Source: Rhodoferax sp. (GTDB lineage: Bacteria; Pseudomonadota; Gammaproteobacteria; Burkholderiales; Burkholderiaceae_C). Taken from it: a stretch of DNA of 64,000 nt. Where the stretch lies: positions 1 through 64,000 of the forward strand of contig VMTC01000109.1 in NCBI GenBank assembly GCA_013791765.1, written 5' to 3'. The notes under the pieces were generated by a model. It had not been told where the DNA came from, did no database searches, and saw only the letters and a list, made by a program, of their open reading frames with translations. Below, piece by piece: positions 34,509-42,703 of the stretch; the first letter of the stretch is position 1, and every line of letters starts with the position of its first letter. Made by a program: the position numbers and the translations under genes.

Positions 34509-34969
34509 TTGGCGCACCCCAAGCAGCCGTGGACTTGGCCAAGCGGTTTGAGGGGTTCCATCGGGTGGCAAGGGCTGATCCCTTGCTCGCACATCCTTAC
34601 ATCTGTCCGGCCGGGTACTGGACTATTGGATATGGCCACCTCTGCGACCCCAAACACCCGCTGATCACCGAAGGTGAGGCAGAGGTTTATCTGGCGAGCG
34701 ATCTGCAAACGGCACTAGCTGCGACGCTGCGCTACTGCCCGGTGCTGGTCACCGAGCCCGAAGAGCGGCTCGCGGCCATCGTGGATTTCACGTTCAACCT
34801 TGGGGCTGGGCGGCTGCAGACGTCTACGCTGCGGCGGCGAGTCACCCAACGGGACTGGATCGCGGCTAGTCAGGAACTGCGCAGGTGGATCTACGGCGGC
34901 GGGAAAGTTCTACCGGGACTTGTCACTCGCCGGGAAGCAGAGGCCACTTTGCTGATTCGCAACACCTGA
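34505..34969 (+). CDS. Phage endolysin, GH24 lysozyme (muramidase)
   Basis: 154 residues, GTG start. The catalytic glutamate is E16 in LAKRFEGFHR, followed by PAGYWTIGYGHL and LITEGEAEVYLASDL; later AIVDFTFNLGAGRLQTSTLRRR and GKVLPGLVTRREAEATLL. These are the hallmarks of T4/P21-type GH24 muramidases. No N-terminal signal-anchor is seen, so release depends on the holin. It cleaves peptidoglycan at the end of the lytic cycle. The prophage structural part ends here. Confidence 0.96.
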   Translation: MIGAPQAAVDLAKRFEGFHRVARADPLLAHPYICPAGYWTIGYGHLCDPKHPLITEGEAEVYLASDLQTALAATLRYCPVLVTEPEERLAAIVDFTFNLGAGRLQTSTLRRRVTQRDWIAASQELRRWIYGGGKVLPGLVTRREAEATLLIRNT

Positions 34970-35048
34970 ACCAGAAATGTCCGGAACAGCTTGGCTTCAT
35001 CCCCGAACAGCGCGTTCATGTCATCCACGCCAACAAGGAGCATTAGCC

Positions 35049-35339
35049 ATGAGCAACCGATTCAAGCGCGCCGTCATCGACGACGTGACCTCGCGCAACA
35101 TCGACGACGTCTTGGAGGCGAGCCTGCTGGATTTATTCGAATCCGCCATGAAAACGGTCGCGACGACGCTTGTGCGCGAAGCGAAATTTGACATTAGTGA
35201 TTTCGCCTCTGCCAAAGAGAGAGGCTGCGAGGGTTTTGCATTACTCGTGAGCCGGGCCCGCGCCGACTCACGCAATGAATGGTTTGGCGCGTTTCAGCGG
35301 GGCGAGCAACGCCTTGATGTCATCGGCCATCTCGAGTAG
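35049..35339 (+). CDS. Unknown small protein at the prophage/island border
   Basis: 96 residues, MSNRFKRAVIDDVTSRNIDDVLEASLLDLFESAMKTVATTLV (in part), ending QRLDVIGHLE. ATG 35049 is chosen because AAGGAG lies 8 bp before it, while a longer reading to 34977 lacks a site. Helical, acidic, not matched to a family by eye. It is convergent with the HrgA-like gene (6 bp between stops). It may be the last phage gene (post-lysis moron) or the first of the island. Confidence 0.6.
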   Translation: MSNRFKRAVIDDVTSRNIDDVLEASLLDLFESAMKTVATTLVREAKFDISDFASAKERGCEGFALLVSRARADSRNEWFGAFQRGEQRLDVIGHLE

Positions 35340-35345
35340 TCTTCC

Positions 35346-36287
35346 TCAGTCGGTCGCCTCGGGCACATCCCAATCGGCCAGCCTTGCTTCGCCGGTTTGG
35401 TAGAACTGCTTCACCAGCTTCACGTAATCGAGAAAATCCCGGTTTTCCGTTGCCAGCCGGTTGGCCATGTCCCAATCAATCTCGTCTCGTTCGCGGGCAG
35501 GAATCAACACCTGACTGTCTGCCGGGTTGTCGGCATCCAGTTTAATCAGGCCGATGCCGTGAGCCGCAAACAGCATCCGCAATTCCTTGAGCGTATCCTG
35601 GCCCTCGATCTCCGCTGCGACCAGATAGCCGAAATTGGCCCATGACGAGTTGGATACCGCCTGGAAGTAGCATTCACGCACGTTCGACCGGTTGATCAGC
35701 AACTTCGCCTCGAACGACCACAGCTTGGTGCGTTTGTCGGAGTACTGATTCACGCAGTCCCGAACCTCCTGGTGCCATTCAGCGCCCAAATCCTCCATCC
35801 CGACTACGTCCGGGTACAGCCAACGGTTTCCGTTTGGCCCTCGCTTGTTGGATGAGCGCTTCTCGTCGATTCGCTTCGAATAGACCCCGAACTCTTCCCA
35901 CAGATACAGCGAGAGCAGCGGGTACATCGCGTGTTCCCCGAGCTTGGCATCGCTACTGTCTGCCATAGGAGCGGCAACCACGCCCTCAGCCGCCGCAACT
36001 TCGGCGACGTCAGATTTCTCCGAGTGGTAATACTTGCGTGGCCGACCCTCGGTGGTCTTCAACTCTGGGTGACGTTTCTGCAAGCGCGGGCGCTGCGAGC
36101 TGATTTCCGCGACAAGCTGCTGCACCAGCTCAGCGTCCGTGCTCACGTACTGGCTGCTCTGCTTCTTCGCTTGGCATTCATCAGGGAACGTGACGAAGAT
36201 CCATTCGGCAATCTGCCGCGCAGTCAGCTTCTCATCAGGCCGCTCCTTCAAGTAACCAAGTACGGCCTTCGCCAGATTTAATGCCAT
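35346..36287 (-). CDS. HrgA-like protein, HTH plus PD-(D/E)xK nuclease-like domain
   Basis: 313 residues. N-terminal winged-helix/HARE-like part (MALNLAKAVLGYLKE, TARQIAEWIFVTFPDEC), a linker, and a C-terminal restriction-endonuclease-like part with P159-D160 (RWLYPDVVGME), E193-x-K195 (LWSFEAKLLI) and Q209 (ECYFQAVSNSSWANFGYLVA). This is the COG2958/HrgA family, first known from Helicobacter restriction loci. Nuclease activity is predicted from the residue pattern. Last gene of the nine-gene leftward operon, 11 bp after the CD-NTase; it could be an extra effector. Confidence 0.82.
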   Translation of the reverse strand: MALNLAKAVLGYLKERPDEKLTARQIAEWIFVTFPDECQAKKQSSQYVSTDAELVQQLVAEISSQRPRLQKRHPELKTTEGRPRKYYHSEKSDVAEVAAAEGVVAAPMADSSDAKLGEHAMYPLLSLYLWEEFGVYSKRIDEKRSSNKRGPNGNRWLYPDVVGMEDLGAEWHQEVRDCVNQYSDKRTKLWSFEAKLLINRSNVRECYFQAVSNSSWANFGYLVAAEIEGQDTLKELRMLFAAHGIGLIKLDADNPADSQVLIPARERDEIDWDMANRLATENRDFLDYVKLVKQFYQTGEARLADWDVPEATD

Positions 36288-36298
36288 AGAAATTCCCC

Positions 36299-37075
36299 TC
36301 AGAGCCTGAACAACTTCTTGATCTCGTTCTCAGCCGTTACCGGCAACTCATCCTTCTCGTACTGCCTGACTTTGGCTACGATATTCTTTGCACGCGTGAT
36401 CTCGTTATTCACCCGCTGTGAGTACGACGTGCTGGTATTGAGGTTTTCGATGACCGCAAGGAAGTAGTCCTTCTGATTTGCCAGGAACCAAAAGCTCAGG
36501 CCGCAGACCCATTTCTCCATCTCGTAGGATTGAAACGGGAATCCAGCGGTTGCATTCCAGTACTTGAACAGACGTACGGTGGGCTTGATCAGCGATTTGT
36601 GTTCCTTGTTTTTTGCATCAAGGGTCGCGTTGAAATCGTTCGGGTTCGTGGTCATCCAGCCACCCGCCCCGTTGGGAATCTGAAGCTCTCCAAGCCACGT
36701 TTTCGTCGCGGGCACCAAGTCGAACTTGATGTGGTTCAGTTCGAGAACGATGGTCGGGTTGGACTGGTAGATCTCCGATGAGCCATACCGCTTTTCAACG
36801 AAGGCTTTCAATCGATTCAGGTAAGTCTGCGGGGTGGCGCTGCCATCGCTGAAGACCACCATGTAGTCAATGTCGGACTGCTCATCCATCGAGCGAGGCA
36901 GAATCGTGCCCCGCGTCGACGAACCAAATCGGAAATGCTGCGTTATTGCACTGCTGTCGAAGTGCAGCGCCATCCGGGATTGAAGCGTTGTGATCGAGGT
37001 CGTAATGGATGACTGCTCGGTTGCAGAAAGCACAGCACTGCTGGCCGTGTTCGTCAGAAAACTCAATACAGACAT
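36299..37075 (-). CDS. CD-NTase (SMODS-type nucleotidyltransferase, CBASS-like synthase)
   Basis: 258 residues; ATG 37075 has AGGAGG 9 bp upstream. The nucleotidyltransferase core is plain: G51-S52 in RFGSSTRGT, D68-x-D70 in SDIDYMVVF, and a third acid D119 in HIKFDLVPA. The helical C-terminus (IKPTVRLFKYWNA, VCGLSFWFL) matches SMODS/CD-NTase proteins, which make cyclic di- or trinucleotides on phage infection. Gap to the upstream SLATT gene is 4 bp. Such SMODS-SLATT pairs are predicted CBASS-type systems in which the nucleotide opens the membrane effector. Product nucleotide not predictable by eye. Confidence 0.88.
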   Translation of the reverse strand: MSVLSFLTNTASSAVLSATEQSSITTSITTLQSRMALHFDSSAITQHFRFGSSTRGTILPRSMDEQSDIDYMVVFSDGSATPQTYLNRLKAFVEKRYGSSEIYQSNPTIVLELNHIKFDLVPATKTWLGELQIPNGAGGWMTTNPNDFNATLDAKNKEHKSLIKPTVRLFKYWNATAGFPFQSYEMEKWVCGLSFWFLANQKDYFLAVIENLNTSTSYSQRVNNEITRAKNIVAKVRQYEKDELPVTAENEIKKLFRL

Positions 37076-37079
37076 CCTG

Positions 37080-37616
37080 TCATTCCTCCTTGTCCACTTT
37101 GTGGGTGGCTTCGCCTTCTTCGATTCCTTTTCGCGCAGCAACAAATGCTCGACGCGGAATACTTGGGCTCTTCAAGTTCAACTCATTGCGCGCTGCCGAA
37201 AGCGCCTTAAGCCGTTCCGGAAGCTCGTCTAGTCGATCTGACTGAAGCAGTTCGATCTCCCGGAAAAACCGTGCCTCGTTCCGAAGGGCAAGGAACTGGC
37301 CAGCGGCAGCCCGGTGCAATGCCGCGCGCTCGTTGGGCTTGAGAAAAGTCATCAACCCAGTGAGCAACGATGCCAGAAGGGTGAACGCTGTGGCCCATTC
37401 AGGTTGGCTCTTGATCAGCGTCGCACCTGCGACGGCTCCGAGCACCGTTGCCGGAACACCCAACCAGTAGTTGCGCCGCACCCATGTGTCTTCGGCGTTG
37501 AAATGTCCCTTGCTCGAATAGAGGGTGTCTTCTTCCAGTCGCTCCGCCTCTCTGCGAAGTGCGGAAGTCTTGCCCTGGTCGGCTGTAGCTGTTCGTGTCA
37601 TTGCGTCCTCTCCCAT
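37080..37616 (-). CDS. SLATT-domain two-TM protein (predicted membrane effector)
   Basis: 178 residues. ATG 37616 (AGGAGG upstream) is favoured; ATG 37601 with GAGAGG is also possible. Two transmembrane helices (about residues 50-68, YWLGVPATVLGAVAGATLI; and 74-92, WATAFTLLASLLTGLMTFL) follow an N-terminal helix and are followed by a long amphipathic helix (AAAGQFLALRNEARFFREIELL). That is the SLATT layout (SMODS and SLOG-associating two-TM effector), thought to form membrane pores on nucleotide signalling. It stands between HsdR (10 bp) and the CD-NTase (4 bp). Confidence 0.86.
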   Translation of the reverse strand: MGEDAMTRTATADQGKTSALRREAERLEEDTLYSSKGHFNAEDTWVRRNYWLGVPATVLGAVAGATLIKSQPEWATAFTLLASLLTGLMTFLKPNERAALHRAAAGQFLALRNEARFFREIELLQSDRLDELPERLKALSAARNELNLKSPSIPRRAFVAARKGIEEGEATHKVDKEE

Positions 37617-37626
37617 TTGCCCCTCC

Positions 37627-40623
37627 TCACGCCGACGCGCCCGTCTGTGGCGGGGTCTTTGGCGGTATTGCACCCGGGTGGTAGGTCGAGTCGAAGACCA
37701 TATCGGTCAGCCAGCGTTTGAAACTGGGGTTATCGCTGAACTGTTTGAACAGCTCGGTGTGGTCGGAGATTAGTTCCAGCACTACGCGATTCAGCGCCTT
37801 GTCGTGCTCCAGCTTGGCGTTCTGCTTGTCGGAGTTGGCCTGCGCGTTTTGGTAGGCCTTGTCCTGAGCCACGCGCGCCGGAATTTCCTCGGTAATGACC
37901 TTGCGAATCTTGTCGCCGTCCTTCCATTCGATGTTGCCGAACATGTCGTTGAAGGCTCTGATGATGTTCGACAACTTGTCGATTTCCGGCGTACCGCCAC
38001 CACCGCCGCCGCCGGGCGGGGGCGGTTCGATGAAGGCGTCGGTATCGTCCATCGACATCTTCAATGACGCCTGCGCTTCTACCCGATAGCTGTCCATGTC
38101 GATGGCTTCCAGCACGCCCTTGGAGAGGTCTTCCTCCTTCGGGGCCGGTAGCTTCGGGATCAGGAAGTTCAGGAAGATCGACAGCTTTTCCCAGGCCGGG
38201 TGGCCGTAGGTCAGGATCGCAGCAAGAAAGCCGTAGCTGCGCACGAAAGCCTTGGCATTGCCCTTGAACTCGACTTGACCCTCTTCGTCCAGGTTGTCGA
38301 TGTACTCGGCCACACAGGTATCGAGAATGGGGTCGAGCTTGTCGCGGTCTGCGCCGGTGACATAGAGCGCAACCAAATCTTCAACCTGCTGCCAGCTGTA
38401 CACCTGCTTGGCATCGAGGTCATTCTTCAAGTCGTGCAGCTTATTGGGGTCGGTTTCGCCGACCTGCACCGTCGCGCGGTAATAGTCCTGAAATGCGGCT
38501 TTCACGGCCTCGGCGTTGTCGGCAAAGTCCAGCACGAAGGTATCGCGCTTTTGCGGGTGAGCTCGGTTCAGTCGAGACAGCGTTTGCACCGCCATCACGC
38601 CACCCAGTGGTTTGTCCACGTACATCGTGTGCAGCAGCGGCTCGTCGAAGCCTGTGACGAACTTGTTGGCGACGATCAGAAAGCGATACGGGTCTTGCTT
38701 GAGCTTGGACGGGATGTCCTTACTCGGGAATGAGTTGAGATCGGCTTCGGTCTTTCTTACCCCGCCAATTTCAAAGTCGCCCGAGTACGCCACGATGGCC
38801 TTAAACGGGCTCTTGATCGAGGTGAGGTAATCCGACACCTCGCGGTAGTAGTCGATGGCCCGTGCGATGCCATTGCAGACGATCATTGCCCGTGCCTTGC
38901 CACCGATCTTCTGCTTACCCGCCACCTGCGCCACGAAGTGATCGATCATGATCTCGGCCTTCTTGCGGATGGCTTTGTCGTGGGATTCGACGTAATGACG
39001 AATCTTCTTCAGCGCCTTCACCTTGTCGAAGTCTGGATCGTCCTCGACTGTCTTGGCGACGTGATAGAAGCTGTCCACCGACGTGTAGTTCGCAATTACG
39101 TCGAGGATGAAACCCTCTTGAATCGCCTGCTTGGTGGTGTAGGTCAGTTCCTCCGGCGAGCGGTATCGCGCCTCACCGCCCTCGATGAACCGCTCCCCGA
39201 ACAACTCCAGTGTTCGGTTCTTCGGCGTGGCCGTGAACGCGAAGTAGCTGGCGTTCGACAGCATCTTGCGCGACTCGATCAATTTGTTGACGGCGTCCTC
39301 GACGGATTCTTCGTCGTCTTCGTCGTCACTAGGAGCGCCTGACAAGGCCATGTGCATCTTGGCCGTCGTCTTGCCGCCCTGGCTGGAATGCGCTTCGTCG
39401 ATCAGCAGCGCGAACTTCTTGCCACCAAGGTCGCCCAGTTCATCGAGGATGAACGGGAACTTCTGCACCGTCGTCACAATGATCTTCTTGCCTTTGCGCA
39501 GGAAGGTGCGCAGTTCGGCCGCATCTTCGGAATGCCCGAAGATCGATGCAACGTGGTCGTAGCTTTTGATGGTGCGCGCGATCTGGGTATCCAGCGCACG
39601 TCGGTCGGTGATGACGATCACCGAGTCGAACTGAGCCAACATCGCATCGGCGGCGGTCTTGAGTTCGACCAACTGGTGAGCCAACCAGGCGATGGTGTTG
39701 CTCTTGCCGCTGCCTGCCGAATGCTGGATGAGATAACGCTTGCCAACCCCATCCTCGCGGGAGCGGTGCAGCAAGGCACGGACGGTACGCAATTGATGAA
39801 AACGAGGGAACACCTGCTTGCGCCGCTTCTTGCCCTTTTCGTCTTCCTCTTCCACCACCTGAGTGAAGTTCTCGATGATGTTGGCCAGCGAGTCCTTGAC
39901 CATCACCTGCTTCCACAAATAGTCGGTTTTCAGGCCATGCGGGTTGGGCGGATTGCCCGCACCGCTGTTCCAGCCCTGGTTGAACGGCAGGAACCACGAG
40001 GTCTTGCCGGTGAGATGCGGGCAGAACCGCACCTCGGCATCATCCACCGCCATGTGCGCCACGCATCGCCCCAACTGGAACAGCAGCTCGCCCGGGTTGC
40101 GGTCGGTCTGGTACTGAGTGATGGCGTCAGCGACAGTTTGCTTGGTCAGCGAGTTTTTCAACTCGAAGGTCATCACCGGAAGACCATTGATGAAGATGGC
40201 GACGTCCAGCGAGCGCTGCGACTCGTCATTGCTGTAGCGCAACTGGCGGGTGACGCTGAAGATGTTCTTGCCGAAGTTCTCAGCAGCACTGGCGTTGCCC
40301 GGTGTCGGTAGCAGCTTGTACAGATCAACGTGAACCGGGCCGTGGCCCACGCCCTTGCGCAGCACATCCACCACGCCCCGCTTGGCGATCTCGCCCTGGA
40401 TGCGGTGCAAGAACTGGGTGCGCTTGATACCGTCGCTTGCCAGTTCCAGTGTTTCGACCGTCTTAGGCTGGGTGGTCTGCAGAAACGCCAGCAACTGCAC
40501 CACGTCCACTGCCACGTCGCGGTTGTAGTCGCTGGGGTTGCCCTGCACGTAACCTCCGCCGGTGCAGAGGTCGCGCACGATCAAGGCCTCCAGGCCTTTT
40601 TCGCTGGTGTCAGTTGTCGCCAT
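37627..40623 (-). CDS. hsdR: Type I restriction enzyme, HsdR subunit
   Basis: 998 residues from ATG 40623 (AGGA 5 bp upstream), which overlaps the end of the hsdS-like gene by 14 bp. The N-terminal nuclease part has VMTFELKNSL (E-x-K near residue 153); the translocase has Walker A HSAGSGKS (about 301-308), DEAH-box LLIDEAHSSQ (about 409) and later TGFDEPLLHTMYVDK. A linker of four Pro and seven Gly (EPPPPGGGGGGG) precedes a helical C-terminal domain ending FDSTYHPGAIPP. It pumps and cuts unmodified DNA in complex with HsdM and HsdS. Complete by length and motifs. Confidence 0.96.
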   Translation of the reverse strand: MATTDTSEKGLEALIVRDLCTGGGYVQGNPSDYNRDVAVDVVQLLAFLQTTQPKTVETLELASDGIKRTQFLHRIQGEIAKRGVVDVLRKGVGHGPVHVDLYKLLPTPGNASAAENFGKNIFSVTRQLRYSNDESQRSLDVAIFINGLPVMTFELKNSLTKQTVADAITQYQTDRNPGELLFQLGRCVAHMAVDDAEVRFCPHLTGKTSWFLPFNQGWNSGAGNPPNPHGLKTDYLWKQVMVKDSLANIIENFTQVVEEEDEKGKKRRKQVFPRFHQLRTVRALLHRSREDGVGKRYLIQHSAGSGKSNTIAWLAHQLVELKTAADAMLAQFDSVIVITDRRALDTQIARTIKSYDHVASIFGHSEDAAELRTFLRKGKKIIVTTVQKFPFILDELGDLGGKKFALLIDEAHSSQGGKTTAKMHMALSGAPSDDEDDEESVEDAVNKLIESRKMLSNASYFAFTATPKNRTLELFGERFIEGGEARYRSPEELTYTTKQAIQEGFILDVIANYTSVDSFYHVAKTVEDDPDFDKVKALKKIRHYVESHDKAIRKKAEIMIDHFVAQVAGKQKIGGKARAMIVCNGIARAIDYYREVSDYLTSIKSPFKAIVAYSGDFEIGGVRKTEADLNSFPSKDIPSKLKQDPYRFLIVANKFVTGFDEPLLHTMYVDKPLGGVMAVQTLSRLNRAHPQKRDTFVLDFADNAEAVKAAFQDYYRATVQVGETDPNKLHDLKNDLDAKQVYSWQQVEDLVALYVTGADRDKLDPILDTCVAEYIDNLDEEGQVEFKGNAKAFVRSYGFLAAILTYGHPAWEKLSIFLNFLIPKLPAPKEEDLSKGVLEAIDMDSYRVEAQASLKMSMDDTDAFIEPPPPGGGGGGGTPEIDKLSNIIRAFNDMFGNIEWKDGDKIRKVITEEIPARVAQDKAYQNAQANSDKQNAKLEHDKALNRVVLELISDHTELFKQFSDNPSFKRWLTDMVFDSTYHPGAIPPKTPPQTGASA

Positions 40624-42703
40624 CGTCTTCCTCCCCATCGGTATCCAATTCTTCGTCGCCGCCGAGCACTGCCAATTCTTCGTCGGCCACAATGTCATCC
40701 GGGCCCGGCACCCAACCTCGCACGTCCACCTGGCCAGTGACCACGTCTGCAATTTGCCGGTCGCGATACTCGCGGATCAGTTTGATTTCTGTCAGTGCCT
40801 GCTCGATGGCTTGATCCAGAGGTGCACTTTCGGCCTTGATGTGAGCAAGAATCGATTGCTGTTCTTCCAAAGTCGAAGGCATCACAACAGGGAACCGACC
40901 GAGCACAGTCTCTGCAATCGCTGGGTAGGCAATGCCGATTGAATTGGCAGTGACGCGATTGACGAAGCCGGTGCTTTGAATTACATAGCCGAGGTATTCG
41001 GACTCAACATCCTTTCCGGGCGTCATAACCGCGAAACCAGTGGAAGCGATCAAATCGTCGGCTTCTTCGTTGACGTACCAGATGGCTTTCAGGTACGTGC
41101 GAACGGTCGAGATGATCGTGTCACCGCGCTGCAATACCCGGCGTGCCCGCGACGGTGCATTTTCAAAACGGAGTCGTTCAAGTTCCTTCGCCAATCGCCC
41201 GGTCTTCACAGACCCGATGTCGAGGTAGCGAAACTCAAAATCCGGATCGGTCTTTTCTCCCAAGGTGCTCGCATTCAAGTGAACCCATCGCTTGAGAGGC
41301 TTGACCGACCAATGCTCAGGTACATCCCCCATCCACTCGATACCGGAAGGCTTGAACGCGACCGACGCATCGAGCCCGCGCGTGACGTTGTGGTCGATGA
41401 TGCGCAACTTTTGCTCGTTCAGCACCGCGATGAGGTCGCGCTTGGCCTTGATGAACCGTGCAATGCGGGCATCCTGCGTACGCAGGTAGGCGACGATCTG
41501 GTCTTGCTCGGGGCGCGGCGGTTGCAGCAGCGCGATGTCGAGGAACTGGTTCGGGTACAGGCGCAGACGCGAGGATCGGATGCCGGTTGAGCGCCCAATG
41601 TATTCAGCAACGTAGGCCCGGGTGCGCAACAGGTAATCGAGATACGCAGGGTTGTAGCTGTCGACACTGTGCGGCCGATACACGCCGTAGGCCGGACTGA
41701 CGATACCCACGTGCCTGCTCGCACCAAGCGCCGCCATCCACGCCCAAAGCGTGTTGATCACGATGTCTCCTGGACGGCACAACTTGGAGCCGACATAGCT
41801 CGCGGACTTGAACATCGTCACTTTTTTCTGGCTGCGGGGCGTAACCCCGGTCAGGTGCGATACCGACAGCAGCTCCTCTTCGCCAGTACGCGAGCGCTCA
41901 TCCACCTCACGAAAAAACACCTTGGCGCGCTGCTCGTCCCAGTGCTTCGGCACGGGCGGCAGCCAACGCATTCGCGCCGTGCGGTAGGTTTCGTAAGCAG
42001 CCTTGTGTGATTGAGCCGCAGCCGGAGCATCCGGAGGAGCTGTAGCCTCGATGGTGACGGTAGCATCCGTCCCAAAGAGGGCGCCTTGTTCCTGATCGGC
42101 GGCGGCCTGCGGCGGCGGCGAATCCGATGCGACTTCAATCGGCCGCCCCAGCAGCAGGAACTGAGGAAGGTCAGGGGGCGCAATATCAAGGGCTGCGTCG
42201 CGCCCTTGCTGCTTCACCTGTTCGCGCAGTTCCATCAGCAGCCTGCCCAAGACATTCATGCCAACGAGGGTCTCACCATTGTCAACGACTTTTGCTCCCC
42301 AAAAATCGTCCTTGCGCGACTCCTCGACGATGGGCCGCTCGCCCGTTCTCAACAGCAGCGCGCTGAAGGTGTTCCAGTTGTTGGCCAGCTTCATGCGCAG
42401 GCTCCAGCGCATGATGCGAACTCGTACCTGATCCCAATCGAGGCGCGAATCCTTGCGGTAGGGCTTGCTCCGCATCTTGGCTGTCATCGGGCTGATTTGG
42501 CCGATGATCATCTTCTGCACATCGGGAAGATGCGGGAAGCGGCAGACCTGATACAACGCCTCTGAGGTTAGTATCCGCAGCCCGTTCACATGGATCGGGT
42601 AGCCACCGGCCATGTTGGAGAGTCCGCCAAACGGTTCGTTCGTCTTGAGAAAGACGACGCTCTCCTTACGGATGTAGGTTCGAGTCTTATCTCTATCGCC
42701 CAT
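40610..42703 (-). CDS. NADAR domain fused to type I specificity subunit HsdS
   Basis: 697 residues, starting MGDRDKTRTYIRKESVVF at ATG 42703, which overlaps the stop of the PRTase-like gene (TGATG). Residues about 14-165 are a NADAR/YbiA-type domain: FGGLSNM (25-31), S47-E48 in LTSEALYQVCRF, E128 and DDFWGAK (132-138), and LGRLLMELRE (152-161). An Ala/Pro/Gln-rich linker follows to about 245. Residues about 260-690 are HsdS with two target recognition halves (LPPVPKHWDEQRA, PSGIEWMGDVPEHWS) each ending in coiled-coil spacers. NADAR enzymes cleave ADP-ribose from guanine or act on riboside intermediates; fusion to HsdS would bring this to the bound DNA. Confidence 0.88.
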   Translation of the reverse strand: MGDRDKTRTYIRKESVVFLKTNEPFGGLSNMAGGYPIHVNGLRILTSEALYQVCRFPHLPDVQKMIIGQISPMTAKMRSKPYRKDSRLDWDQVRVRIMRWSLRMKLANNWNTFSALLLRTGERPIVEESRKDDFWGAKVVDNGETLVGMNVLGRLLMELREQVKQQGRDAALDIAPPDLPQFLLLGRPIEVASDSPPPQAAADQEQGALFGTDATVTIEATAPPDAPAAAQSHKAAYETYRTARMRWLPPVPKHWDEQRAKVFFREVDERSRTGEEELLSVSHLTGVTPRSQKKVTMFKSASYVGSKLCRPGDIVINTLWAWMAALGASRHVGIVSPAYGVYRPHSVDSYNPAYLDYLLRTRAYVAEYIGRSTGIRSSRLRLYPNQFLDIALLQPPRPEQDQIVAYLRTQDARIARFIKAKRDLIAVLNEQKLRIIDHNVTRGLDASVAFKPSGIEWMGDVPEHWSVKPLKRWVHLNASTLGEKTDPDFEFRYLDIGSVKTGRLAKELERLRFENAPSRARRVLQRGDTIISTVRTYLKAIWYVNEEADDLIASTGFAVMTPGKDVESEYLGYVIQSTGFVNRVTANSIGIAYPAIAETVLGRFPVVMPSTLEEQQSILAHIKAESAPLDQAIEQALTEIKLIREYRDRQIADVVTGQVDVRGWVPGPDDIVADEELAVLGGDEELDTDGEEDDGDN

